Positions 37,601-49,358 of a DNA stretch of 64,000 nt are shown piece by piece. Source of the DNA: Sipunculus nudus. Taxonomy: Eukaryota > Annelida > Sipuncula > Golfingiida > Sipunculidae. How positions within the stretch are numbered: the first letter of the stretch is position 1; each line of letters begins with the position of its first letter. The DNA lies in assembly GCA_026874595.1 (NCBI GenBank), contig CM049311.1, forward strand, positions 68,799,453 to 68,863,452. The letters are read 5' to 3'. The notes beneath the pieces were generated by a model. That model searched no databases. It was not told the DNA's origin and saw only the letters and a program-made list of their open reading frames with translations. A program made the position numbers and the translations under genes.

Positions 37601-38040
37601 ACACACAGATATATATATATATGGCTGCCGGAAAATAACAAAACTTTAGCTAAAGACTTATTAAATTAGTTTATTATTTATAAAATAATTAATTTGATTT
37701 AATCCCTTGTTTTCGGTTTTATTTCGGAATATTTATATTATACAATCTTAGTATGTAATCAAGAAACTATAGAAAAACATCTATAATTATTGGGTGTGTT
37801 CAATCTTTGTTATAATGTACATTTTTTTGTCTAAGTTAACTCACATTGTGTGCAAACTTAAAATTGACCAGAAGTTTGCGGAGTGCTTCATGACCTTCAT
37901 CTCAGTATATCAGCTGCAGTGAAAACGTTAATGTATGATAAGTGATGCAGGGGTCAGTATTGCTGCTGATATGATATATATATACTGACCAATGATGCTG
38001 ATAAACGGATAATCCAGATGATTCACTCCATCATCGCCAG
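37601..38040. other. Non-coding spacer
   Basis: Nothing recognised; AT-rich. Confidence 0.5.
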
Positions 38041-38110
38041 TGACAGGACATTTTTTCCGGGTCCTCCACGGAGTCTGGCCGCCATTTTTCTTCGGTAATC
38101 GTCCGCCATG
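38041..38110 (+). mobile_element. SINE fragment (CCGGGTCCTCC core)
   Basis: CATTTTTTCCGGGTCCTCCA at about 38049 matches the TTTTCTCCGGGTCCTCCGCT core of the SINE-like copy at 39208. This word is a conserved central domain of many invertebrate tRNA-derived SINEs. No tRNA head is visible, so only the central part is supported. Confidence 0.45.
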
Positions 38111-39105
38111 AAGCAAATCGTAAGACTTATAAACGATCTCTTGCTGTCCCGGTGGTAATCTGACATACATCGATTAGACCTTTTATTATGCATATAATTT
38201 GTAAAAATGGCCGAACTTACTGCCCTGCTGTGACCTATTTATTCCAAATAATACCTCGGTCTATTCTTGAAGCAGACTGGACAGCATGAAGATCCGATCG
38301 AAGATGGCCAGACCGCTTGCCTCTTCGAAGGTATCAGAGAAATGTATATATGTTACTGTAATGTTTATATTCCGAGAACTAAAATCAGCCGCAACGCATT
38401 TACAGCTACACACAGAATGAGTGCATGGACCGCCCCTCCGAAAATACATACTTGAATACTTGTGTGTGTGTGGTGTTGATAATTTATATCATGCATAAAT
38501 CAGATTATATACCTGCTCATTTTCAGTTGACTTATTTATTCATTAACCATGGGTTAATTCATGGGCGGATTAAGAAAGGGCTAAAATCTGGGAAATAGAA
38601 CTGCTTATTTCTATTCATGAAAATAGAACCAGATGTTTCGTCTCACACCATTTCTTATCTATAATTCTGCACGCATAAAAGTCTACAGGCATTTACTTTT
38701 GCCAGGGTGTTAAGCCTCCTCCCCTTTTTTCTTTTATTAAATCCTCCATCCATGGCTATTGTGTAATACTTGATACCATCTGTCTTAATTGCTAAAGGGT
38801 ACAGAAAATTACGCGAGAATGATCATGCAACTTCTGCAGAAAGAAGTTATATAAATCACGAATATTGATAAAGCTTATCTCAGTATGTCTCCGTACGGGT
38901 GAAACGGGTGATTCAGAAGTTGTTCGCAGATTTTGATGGATTAAACACGAACGCGTTCTTCACTTAAACAATTAAACGCATTAATTGCATCCATATTGAA
39001 ACCGTTATAACTATACTTCGTTCTCACCGTGAACGGTTTCATGACGGAACATATTATTGATTTAAATCAATTCAATTTGACTTTCAAGAAAATCTCCGAT
39101 TAAGT
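38111..39105. other. Non-coding spacer
   Basis: No gene is recognised. TTCATGGGCGGATTAAGAAA at about 38560 faintly resembles the hAT-like MITE terminus. Confidence 0.45.
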
Positions 39106-39290
39106 GGACATTCGAATGGCAACAACCTCAGCTCTCTCCGCTAACAACCAAAGTTCGATTCCCGGCCTAGCTTTGAGAGTGGGTTTTAGTGGGCCGTCTA
39201 TGAGCAGTCGTTTTCTCCGGGTCCTCCGCTCTCCTTCTTCTCTAGAGATTAACGAAAGACACCATCCGACCAATGGAGAGTGCATGATAT
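39106..39290 (+). mobile_element. tRNA-derived SINE, conserved central domain
   Basis: AGTTCGATTCC at 39152-39162 is a B-box-like pol III element. It is followed by GGGTTTTAGTGGGCCGTCTA and the core TTTTCTCCGGGTCCTCCGCT (39208 onward), which resembles the widely shared CTCCGGGTACTCCGG domain of molluscan and other invertebrate SINEs. The A box is weak. The sequence is non-coding, so frames on both strands here are shadows. Confidence 0.65.
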
Positions 39291-41154
39291 TGGTTATAAT
39301 GAATATTTGCACAATCCATGTAAAATGAATAAAGTTAATAACATTAAATAAATATACTTTGAATATAATCATGATATGCATTGCGTATTAATTAAAAGAC
39401 ATATTCGTTAGACAAAGTAAACTATAAAAAATAACGTATGTACATTATTTTGTTTTATGAACTGTCAACACAATAATATTACCATATCGTCAGCAGTGTA
39501 ACCAAATACTCGCTAACTTTACCACTATGAAGTTTATCGCAAGTTCTTGGTCGCAGCAAGCATGGTTTCACAGCTGTCAAGATCGTTGCTATGGAAACGT
39601 TCTTAGCAACAGAACTTCCTGCCGTGTTAAATACGTTGATTAAAGATCCGAACGTGCTGCATAGTTAATAGAACTTAAAACCGTGCCATGTAAAATCACT
39701 GGGGATTCTGCGGTCTGATGGGCCTGCGAAGAGCCCAGTTGATTGAATGGCCAATGAATAAATGATCAGAGACAATAATCTCTTTCAATTAAAAGAATTA
39801 TAATAAATGTCGAAGAGATACAAAGTGGTTTTATGATGCAAGCCGGAGTGCTTGTTACAAGATTCGCCCTCGTAACCACATGATTTTCTCAATTTAACTC
39901 CAAACGGAATACAGTGGCAATTTCCAACCAGAAGTTCTCCGATAAGGACTGATTGGTCTAAATGGTTGGCTTTACGAGCCGGCTTGTCAGCAGTTATCTA
40001 ACGCCCATTGTTTGTTTTAGTTTCCCCCTCATATTTATGAATGTCAGAGGTGAACTAAAAAGTATAACAACAGATGTGACTGAAGGTCACTGTAAATGGA
40101 TTCCTCTAATCATCAGTACGCTATTTAATACGGCGCCGGTGTGCTAATCTGAAGTAAAATTTATCCAGTCAAAGGGTTTCATCTGCAGAATGACACAGCA
40201 TGGAAACAAGATCTACAGTTCAACAGAACTGCAATGAAATATCATCAGCTACTCTCCGCGTCTCAGTGTTTGCAGCCATTGCACTATGTCTGTTCAATTT
40301 TTGCTTATTTGAGTTTCTCAATGCCCGTGTTTTTGTTATCCTTCTGTTTCGGATATGTGACAGGTTAAAGCGCCTATATATAAATGATAACATGTATGCA
40401 TGTTCGTGTGTGCGTTCGTGTGTATGTATGCCGGGTTTTTCTAATCATACTTACAAAGGGAGGGAGAGACTGGTTACATGTAGACAAGGCAACATATGAA
40501 ACAGGAAGTGGGGAATTAACCCGGGAAGTGTGGATTGGATTTGTTACATTTCCAAAAAAACCCTTCTATTTACAATTCATATGTGCATTCTTTCAAAATA
40601 TCATTTTTAGCATGAAGTCCTTAATAACATTAAAAACACCCATTTTTTGTAATTTGCCTTGAACCAAAACTTATCTAACATATTCAGACTACATTACCCT
40701 TGTCACTTCATTTACACCTAAACAGCTGTGTATTTAGATACCCGGGTGCATTGTGTGGCTTAGCTTTCAATGGCCACAAAGCCTAATCAGCAGAGTCGTA
40801 CTCTAGTGAATTCGATTCTGCGCAGTGTGACCAGTCTGTTCTGTATTTAACACACCGCCATGGTAATGTTTCCACTCAGAGTTCGCGTGTTCGAGATTTT
40901 AATAAAGAATTTCACATCCTGTCCAAGTTTCGACCATGAATGATTTGACTTACGTATCAAGGTCCGGTCCCGTGACAAATCCTACCCCTGAGGACACAAA
41001 GCATCACGGCCCCGACAGACAAACACTGACCCGAAACCGAGGAATGCCGCCTGGTTTTAACAGTCCACTTTTGTGTGAGATCAGCGTTACGATAAACCAG
41101 CCTCTAGACCGTGACCCTGCTTGATTTTATTCAAATTGAGCTGCTGTTATTTTA
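39291..41154. other. Non-coding stretch
   Basis: No gene or named element could be supported. Frames at 39962-40147, 40200-40499 and 40936-41124 lack recognisable motifs; the second passes through a TGTGTGCG-rich low-complexity tract. Confidence 0.45.
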
Positions 41155-41204
41155 GTCCCCCAGGGTAGGACCCCTCTTTTTCTTAAGTCCTTGATCCGCC
41201 CCTG
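41155..41204 (-). mobile_element. hAT-like MITE end fragment
   Basis: Read on the minus strand from 41204 it is CAGGGGCGGATCAAGGACTT followed by an AGAGGGGTCC tract, matching the left end of the 183-bp MITE at 23509. Only about 50 bp is recognisable. Confidence 0.5.
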
Positions 41205-42882
41205 TATTTTAATAATATGGCAGTTTGGCAAACAGAAAATTAATATTTCATGTTCAATTCTAGCAACATTGTTGGCATTGAGTTTATGTTGAATTAAAAA
41301 GCAATACTTAAAGCATTACAAATAGAAGAGGTATTTTAGAATGTAAGTTGTTTCCTGAATCTGTCATTTTGCGTCGAATGTAAAAGAATCTTCACATCAG
41401 AGCCGTTTGCATCATTATATCAAAATATAAATGCTGCCTTCATAATTTAAGCTTGTTGAAGACCTACGGTTCGGTGTCACACCTACACTTTATGAGGCTC
41501 TAGCTATGATCTTCCACCCGCTGACAACAAAAGCCTTTTGTCACCAGAACAAACAAACCGTTTAGGTCACGTGGGACAGTGTTTAATTTTATTTTATAAA
41601 GCAGATGTAATTTTCTTTTAACGAAAGTATGAGTTATAGATATATTGTCATGAATAAGGATATTAAATTGAAAAAGTCTGGTTAAAATGAACCGAAACAG
41701 ACTGATATGACAGCTTAGAGATGTATGGCAAGAAATCCTCTATTAAGACTGCCCGAGAAAGGCTGCATCTTAGGTGATATGACCAGGGGTTCAAAGGCCT
41801 GGGTGAGTTTATATAAACAAGATAACATCTTGATGAAATACCCCCAAAGATCAAGGGAAACTAATCCTCGAGTCAGATATCCTCCTGTCCATTACAGGCT
41901 TTAGAGAACAGTTTAAATTAGCAGGTTCTCTAGTTGTTACCGCCTATACAGTTTACCAACTATATAACCTTGTTACACAAACCAAGTGGATATTTTGATC
42001 ATACCGGGGTGGGGGTATAATCGACCATACGGAAGTCGTAATCTCTGTCAGTTGCTATCCGGTACGGCATGACTTCTAGAATTGGGTTGTCTATATATCC
42101 TGACTGCAATACCCGACCACCCGCGTCTTATTAAATCTGTAACAGACTGTGGAGGGACTCTATCTGCCTGTTAGCTATTAAAACCATCCGTCAAAGACTG
42201 TATTCGTAAGAATTTGCGCTTGTATTTCAAGGCCACATGCTGTCTCAGAGCTGATCATCCTTCAACAGTCTTTTTCATATACAGGGGTCCCTTCAAAATC
42301 AAAAGCAGTATACTGAGGACAGGTTCCACGATAGCTGTGTAGGTTTCATATTCTCTCATGTTATGACATCTTTCAGTACATGTAAAGTGCGTGCACATTT
42401 TGTATACAGTTATCATTCGGAATTAGAACAGGTCCATGGAGGGCTGTATTTCTAACACACTATGAAATCATTTGACTTCCACAAAACTGTTAATAAATCG
42501 TCCCATACTAGTTCCCTGACTTTAATGTTGTTCATAGCTGTTGTTGCTTTAATAACGTTCGCCTGCAGTTAAAAAGAAGTTTTTCTGATATCCAACTAAC
42601 ATTTAGTAAAGATGATCCTTTGAACCTTTTATAAAAACACCGACCACACCGCACACACTGGTTGTTTGTTTTGCTTATATCCGCTAAACATATCCAACAA
42701 GGCTAAAATCACCCAGAAGACATTCAACAAGGACACCTGGCGGCAAGTCAGACGAACCTGTGATATGCAAAGGGATTTTTGCAATTTCAAAATATATACA
42801 AGCAACCACCTTTAAGGTTACATTGTAATCATTGGCGCACGTAACCTGTTTACTCACAGCTTGTAGATAGACAAGCTCATAC
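41205..42882. other. Non-coding stretch
   Basis: Nothing recognised. The minus frame at 41663-41854 has no known motif. Confidence 0.5.
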
Positions 42883-43310
42883 TGTTACGAAGACAAATTA
42901 ATCAGGGGAAAATATTGGGCCGATCCCGGTTTCGAACCCATGTCGGGCTATCAAGTCCACCGTACCAACCGTTTCACTAGCAAAGCAAGCTTCACTTGTG
43001 AGACAGTTCAGTCCGCTTTTATTTCACCCAGTAACACATCCCCTCTTAAGATCGTTCTGCTATCAGAACAAGATTAATTATCCCAGGAGTCACACTTTGG
43101 TGAGCTTATTACCTGGGCCACAAAATTTACCGTCACGTTGGACGAGCCCCCATTTTGTTACGAAGACAAATCTTAAAGGGAAAACAATTGGCCGATCCGA
43201 GATTCGAACCCATGTCGGTGGCGCACAAGTCCGGCGTACCAACCGCTTCGCTAGCAAAGTAAGCTTCACTAGCGAGACAGTTCGGTCCGCTTTTATGTCA
43301 ACCCGTAACA
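42883..43310 (-). mobile_element. TRIM retrotransposon with tRNA-like LTRs, copy 2 (Helenus-like)
   Basis: This is the same family as the 30096 element, in the opposite orientation, 428 bp. On the minus strand the 5' LTR is 43156-43310 and the 3' LTR 42883-43036. The primer-binding site TGGGGGCTCGTC is at 43152-43141 and the polypurine tract AAGAGGGGATG at 43047-43037. Flanks are ATAC (42879-42882) and ATAC (43311-43314), a perfect 4-bp target duplication in non-repetitive sequence, which confirms element ends and retroviral-type integration. It encodes no protein. Both tRNA-like A and B boxes are intact in the 5' LTR apart from the last B-box base. Confidence 0.92.
43201..43257 (-). promoter_or_regulatory. 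tRNA-like A/B boxes in the 5' LTR of TRIM copy 2
   Basis: On the minus strand the A box TAGCGAAGCGGTTGGTA is identical to that of copy 1, and the B box reads GGTTCGAATCT. In the 3' LTR they are TAGTGAAACGGTTGGTA and GGTTCGAAACC. Retention of these boxes in all four LTRs, while the flanks vary, fits a pol III promoter function. Confidence 0.75.
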
Positions 43311-45719
43311 ATACATCTATCGCAGAGGCGTTATGATTACTTTTCTTGACACGAATAACCTACATTTCATTTATTTATACACGGAGCAAGGAAGAAATCA
43401 CATAAATGCTACAACATTATAGATGGACAGTTGACTTTAACACAGGCCTTAATGATGATTAGATTATGGAGAGTATGTGCATACTTTGGCATAACCTACT
43501 TATTTGGCATAATAATCCGCAGTAATCGGATATTCCCTGTCAAATGTTCCACCCCCTTCTCACGACTTCATGTACATGCATGGGTTCTTTGTTTTTTTTT
43601 TTTGTTTTTCTTTTGCTTACTCCTTCTTATATATGAACAACTATGCAAATAAAGGAAACAAAGGGGGAAAGTTAATATTATATCGACACGACGAAGGTAT
43701 ATAATGTGGTGGATTACAGGTGGATTTAGCATTAATGTTGTTCGTCTTAATTGCAGTTTATAATGCGGGGTTGGTAAATACATGCCCTTTCAGATGTACA
43801 CTCCGGTCCAGGTACTGTTGCCTGTACAGACTGGTAATATTTTCATAAATTGTGTGGCCAATGAATATATGAGCCGCAATTAGAAACCTAGAAAAAAACA
43901 AAAGACGACATGCAAAATATTTGAAAAATACTATTTCCCCATTATCTAAACAATAAGTCTATTTTCAATAATATTACACACAGATGAAAGCAAATGTAAT
44001 TGGTCATATGAAGAAGCAGTTACATGTTCAAATCTGTTGACTGGCTGTTATTGTCATGAGTAATCTAAAAGCGTAACCATCAGATGTTGGTTTGCAGGCT
44101 GTGGGAGCCACACATTGAATAATCCGTAACGTATATACTTATATACCTAATTTACCACTTGTAGACATGGATTAATCAAAATAAAAGATACCACAACTTT
44201 TACGGGTGGTTCGTGTGTACGTGTGTATTGTAATTTAACATTATACCTATTGACACCTTGAACTACTTTATTGTATGCTCGACGCCCAACGTACGTGTTC
44301 AATATTCATTATGGGTCCTACCTAATGACATTTCCGATGTAACATTTACCATATAGTTTATAAACTTCATCTTTGTCATTGGAATCCTTCCTGAAACCAG
44401 CAATTTTGTCTTTCCATAGTCCTTGTGACAACAATTTGTTTTAAAACGTTCTTCTGATATTATTCTGGACAGAAAAGGGTTAAACTATCGCTCATTCCCT
44501 GACTTCGTGTTTAACCCCCAAATGATGTAGTTCCGCTCAGCCATTACCCCTCGTGTGATACACTTAACCGGAGGTTAAACTTGAAAGAGTTTGAGTTCCT
44601 CATCCGTCAATGGGAGACCCTTTCAGATGAACCCGCCTGAACGTCAGAGGACCTATACCCACGTGCCAGTCCTTCCCGTGAATAATTAAAAAACGGACAA
44701 AACAGCGTCCTTCCAGCAGACAGCGGCTGCCTCCAGGGTGCGTGTGGGCAGAAAGCCACGATTGTCATTCCAAAGGAGCAGCAACTCGTTGCTATGACAA
44801 CTATGCACGGATGCATACTTGCCCTGGCCGATTGTGACGCCACGTAATTAACGCAGTACCAATTCTCAGCTGTATAGACACGGCTTATCACACGAATAAC
44901 CGGGTTCTTGCCAAGAAAACAAGATTGACCATATTAACGTTTATATTCATTACGAATTAAGTGCTGTCGTGTCTGGTTGTAGATGCAGGTCATGTGATGG
45001 ATACACATCTTCAACATCTCGCAGGTATCTTATAAAGTCATATCGTTCAAGTTATATGCAGTTGACTCCTATCTGTGCAATTATAAGTTGAAATATGCAG
45101 TTGAAATTCTGGACTTTTACAGTTAAAATTTAAAAATTTGTTCCCGTCACAGACTCAAAAAACCACTTTTATGCTTTTGGTCGAATAAATTATTGAACTT
45201 AATCGAACACTCAAAACAAGGCTATACACCTTAACATTTGGCTATGGTATGAGATTGCAAGCATTCTCTTATATTTCTGTAGTGAATATGCTTAAAGATC
45301 TATATCTCTGTTGACCCTGGTTTCTCGGACCCTATATAGGGTGCATTTTACAATGACGGGCAACGTTTACTTATAAGTTTGTGCAGCATATGAGAGTGAA
45401 AGTTACCACACGATAATAATTTTAGGTTGCCATTAAGCTTCTCACGGTTCTGAGATTCGTAGGTAGGGCAGGGCTATAAGGGGCCACGCTACTCACACCC
45501 CTACACCCGACTTTGCATTCGACATTGATGATATAGTTTTGTCCAATCTCAGACATCAACTATTCGTAATGAAAATTATAGCTAGACAATAATTTTCCTT
45601 ATTGTATTCTTTCTTTTTTAACAATTAAGAGATAGACAAAAACCTTTTCTCGGTAAAACTATAGGGTCTCGACGCTCGTCTGAATTGGTCTATATAGATA
45701 TGTTTATGAGATTTTTCAA
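43311..45719. other. Non-coding stretch
   Basis: No gene is recognised. The GC-richer block 44590-44900 carries a 94-codon minus frame without known motifs. A TTAACCCC/GGTTAAAC inverted pair at about 44512-44580 may be a decayed GTAATC-family copy, but I cannot establish that. Confidence 0.4.
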
Positions 45720-46340
45720 AAGATGGGTCCTTTGATCTGTTTGAAGCCAATCTGTCTACCCAAACTGAAGTTATCATCAATAAACTAATTTGTGAATTGA
45801 TGCGCCCTGTGACCTTTGACCTAGTTACCCAAAAATCGAAAGGAAAGTTCCCCTATTTGCAGGTGCATCACATGTGAAAGACGGAAGGTTTTCGATGTAA
45901 AGTCTGGCTTGAAACGTATCCACAATCTTTCTAAAGTAGTGGGTCCTGTGAGCTTGATCTTTTGATCTCATGAACCCGGAATCAACTGAGATTTTACTTT
46001 AGTGGTGGGCCATATATAAATCAAGTTTGAAATCAATATTGCAATCCAAACTCTTGTTAATGGTCTGGAAAGTAATATGTGGACAGATGCCCCCGTGACC
46101 TTGACCTTTGAAGTTTGTGACCCAAAACTCCATAAGTTTCTTCCAATTTGGCTAATAATACATCCGAAATCTTTCTAAATATGTGGGTCCTGGGACCTTG
46201 ACCTTTGACCTCATGACCCCAAAATCAGTAGAGTTCTTGCGTTAGAGGAGGGCCATATATAAATCAAGACTGAAATCCATATGTCAATCCAAACTGGAGT
46301 TATCATCAGGAAACAAATCTGACGAACAGACAGGGTGATT
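45720..46340 (+). repeat. Tandem-module repeat with nuclear-receptor-like DR1 motifs
   Basis: At least two diverged modules of about 250-290 bp share GTGGGTCCT(G)..., (T)GACCTTTGACCTCATGACCC, (A)GGGCCATATATAAATCAAG and CCAAACTGGAGTTATCATCA. TGACCTTTGACCT, the exact complement of an AGGTCAAAGGTCA direct repeat, occurs at 45810-45822 and 46199-46211, with degenerate versions at about 45949 and 46096. Repeats of this wording are, from memory, common in molluscan genomes. No protein is encoded. Confidence 0.65.
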
Positions 46341-46468
46341 AATACAGGGCATCTTCTTGTTCAAGCTGGGCCCAATAAACAGACAAGTTTTCAGGACACA
46401 GATGAAAGCCCAGTTGCAAATGTGATATATATGTATCATTATAATTTGGCAGTCTCCAAATAAAGAAA

Positions 46469-47615
46469 CCAAGTGACCCATGGGTCATGACTTTTTGGAA
46501 TGCATAAAAGATTTACCAAGGACCTACCAGGATATTATGAAAAAAAGTATCTACGTCAAGTAGTTACGATTTGTGTCTTGATAATAACTTGCCATCCGTG
46601 ATTTCTGAGTACATGTTCAACAAGGACCAGGCGCGAACCCAGGATTTTTAGCAGGGAGGGGTCAACGGGTGTCATGCATAAAAATTGTCTATAAAAAGGA
46701 CGTTGGTTAGGGGCCCCAACCCCCCCCTCCCCCAACCCGACATGCATAAGATTTGTCTATCTGAAAAACAGTGTTCTTTAACACAGCTTGCAGAATATAG
46801 GTCACAGTAACATTATTTGTAGTTTCAAGGATTTTTTTTATAGGAAACTCCATGGATTTTAATCAAATTAGAAGTTTCTAGGTCCAGGTAACCAATCATG
46901 CAGACGTGTACTGTAAGATGCTCAAATCATTTTCCCTCACGTATCTTGCAGAACAAAGGTCATTATGACCTTATTTCAGATTTCCAAGGAGATTTTTCAC
47001 GGACCTCCCTGGATGTCGAGTTAGAAGATTCTAGGTCCACGGTTACGATTTGTGCCCTGTTAATGGATGATCGCTTCTTTGAAGGCCTCAAAAATAGAGA
47101 AAAAAATGCATAAAAACAGGTGGCGCCACCATTCTGCAGGAACTGATGACACAATCTATGATCAATATGCATGCAAAAAAACATGGCGATCAATGCATTA
47201 GTTCAGATACTGTAGCTGAATTTCCAGGAGCCCCATAGCTCAAAGGATTTTGGAAACAGAAAACTAATTTCAAGTTTCCAAGGAGATGTTTCACGGACCT
47301 CTCTGGATGTCAAGTTAAAGATTCCAGGTCCAATGGTTACGATTTGTACCTGGTTAACAGACGACTGCTTCTTTGAAGGTCTCAAAAATAGAGAAAAAAT
47401 ATCGTAAAAATTTGAAAAAAATACAGGTGGCGCCAACAGTCTGCAGAAACTGATGAACACTCCATGATCAGTTATATGCATAAAAAGTCACAGTGATCAA
47501 TGCATTAGTTATTCAGAGAGTAAAGCTTTTGTATCATTATTTTAGCTCAACTGACTAAAAGTCATTTGAGCTATAGTGATAACTCTTGTCCGTCGTCTGC
47601 CCGTCTGTCAGTAAT
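46469..47615 (+). repeat. Composite module repeat, copy 3, with inverted end at 47541-47615
   Basis: It opens CAAGTGACCCATGGGTCATG at about 46469. It carries two full modules (CCAAGGAGAT..TTTCACGGACCTC, TTACGATTTGTGCCCTG, GTGGCGCCACCATTCTGCAG, ATGATCAAT..GCATGCA). It ends at 47541-47615 with an oppositely oriented terminus (AGCTCAACTGACTAAAAGTC ... CTTGTCCGTCGTCTGCCCGT). A MITE fragment interrupts it at 46628-46745. Frames at 46898-47113 and on the minus strand come from the modules. Confidence 0.7.
46628..46745 (+). mobile_element. hAT-like MITE fragment inside the composite repeat
   Basis: CAGGCGCGAACCCAGGATTT followed by a GGGAGGGGTC tract, and an internal TATAAAAAGGACGTTGGTTA, resemble the 23509 MITE (CTATAAAAAGGTCCCC). 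It ends in a C-rich CCCCCCCTCCCCCAACCC tract near 46735. Confidence 0.5.
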
Positions 47616-48140
47616 CAATTATCAATGTTTTAGTTATTCAGATACTGGAGCTTTTGAATCAAATTTTTAATTATTCTAGTTTTTTTCAGACCCTCTTAAT
47701 TTTTTCCTTCACAAAGAAATCCAGCTTATTAAAGATTAAAACATTCGGTTTCTTTAAGGTTTTACCATATAGTATATATATTATAGAATTATTATTAACT
47801 TTACTTTATAATATATACATCACATCTTTGGGGTACCCTTTATCTGATTCAGACGAGGTCTGATATTTCCGCACAGTATGTGTGAGGCAGGTTTAATTTT
47901 TTTTTATTTTTATCAGTCAACGGCATCGACAAAACAGATTCAGGAATTGAATTGCCCTAACAAAGTGCCCCTCAAGAGACAACATGCCTCTATTGAAGTC
48001 TTTTGTTGGGGGGGGGGGGGGGGGTTATATGAATATTTTCAATCTTTAAGATGGTAAACATGGCAATACCACAGCTCTATACAGGAAAGCTACTTCTGGT
48101 CTCTCAGTTACACTTAGAACGACATACCCGAATTTATATT

Positions 48141-48142
<2 letters not shown>
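47616..48142. other. Non-coding with G homopolymer
   Basis: Starts with a further fragment of the composite repeat (CAGATACTGGAGCTTTTGAA at about 47639). A G run of about 17 lies at 48008-48024. No gene. Confidence 0.5.
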
Positions 48143-48227
<85 letters not shown>

Positions 48228-48244
48228 GAGAGAGAGGGAGAGAG
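48143..48244. repeat. (AT)n(AG)n compound microsatellite
   Basis: AT array at 48143-48178 followed by AG array with minor interruptions to 48244. Confidence 0.95.
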
Positions 48245-48330
48245 TAGAAATTAGTGTTACCCTCCGATGTAAAGTGCTCTATGGCCTACAGACTAGGCCA
48301 GAGCGGTATAACTTTGGAGAAAAACAACAG

Positions 48331-48353
48331 CCCCCCGCCCCCCCCCCCCCCCC
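48331..48353. repeat. C homopolymer
   Basis: About 23 bases, almost all C with a single G. Error-prone in sequencing. Confidence 0.9.
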
Positions 48354-48508
48354 GCCCCGAATCGCACAAAGCATAATCTCGTAATCTCGTAAAGTCTCGT
48401 CTTTTCAAACCACGCCGTTAGCTTCATTCTAACCATATTCACCTGATGATCGGGTCGCATCCCGTGAAACAGACTGTTGTGAATTTTTAGTGTTGTTTTT
48501 CTCCAGAG

Positions 48509-48509
<1 letters not shown>

Positions 48510-48564
<55 letters not shown>
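48510..48564. repeat. (TA)n microsatellite
   Basis: Pure TA array of about 27 units. Confidence 0.95.
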
Positions 48565-48567
<3 letters not shown>

Positions 48568-49358
48568 ACAGTCAGTGTGTAAAATCAGTCAATTTGTAAA
48601 TATATATATATCCTTGAAGGAGTTACATTGAAGGGTGATTGTTGAGTACAAAATGAGCACATGAGTCAGTTTTGCACGTGCTTTGATTAGAGCCAACCAT
48701 GCGAGTTGAGTAGGCTACAAGAAGAAAGTGGTGGACAAGGGGATTCCAGGTATAACTGTGGACAGAGTGGCAAGCAGTGTAAGTCAAACAAATGTTAATG
48801 TTTCAAGGCTGAACTGAAATGTAACAGTAGGTGTCATGGACGTCTGACATGCCCTCATAAAAACAAACATGATTAAGCTAATGAAATGCCTATATATTTA
48901 AGAACAAGAAACCAAATAGACGCATTTGATTATATGTTTTAGATGACACGCCAACTCTGAGTGCCATAATCATGTGGTTGTTAATGTCACATTCATGTAC
49001 AATATACTTTCTTTCTATTACTATTACACTCAACACGTGATGGCTGGTTCCAACCTTTGTATATCTTATATTCTATTGCATAACAGTTGGCTCTCGGTGA
49101 GCCCTTTGTGTGTGGTCAGTGGACCCTACTGCACCAGGTCCCTCCAGAGCCAGGTCTATTGTCAATGTGTTTGAAGGAACCTTAATAATGTGTTTGTAAT
49201 TTCAAATATTGTAATTAAAATATTGTGAACTATGATTTAATATTTAATGTTGAGACTTTGTTTGTTCTGAAGTGGTTTTGAATCTATGCCTTCCCAAGTC
49301 TTGATACAACATACATTTATTTTGTAAACAGTAACTCAGCTCATGTGTTTTCTATGTT
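48565..49358. other. Non-coding, upstream of the ORF1 relic
   Basis: No gene is recognised. GTGGCAAGCAGTGTAAGTCA at about 48768 contains a good donor-like GTAAGT, but no upstream exon could be supported. Confidence 0.4.
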
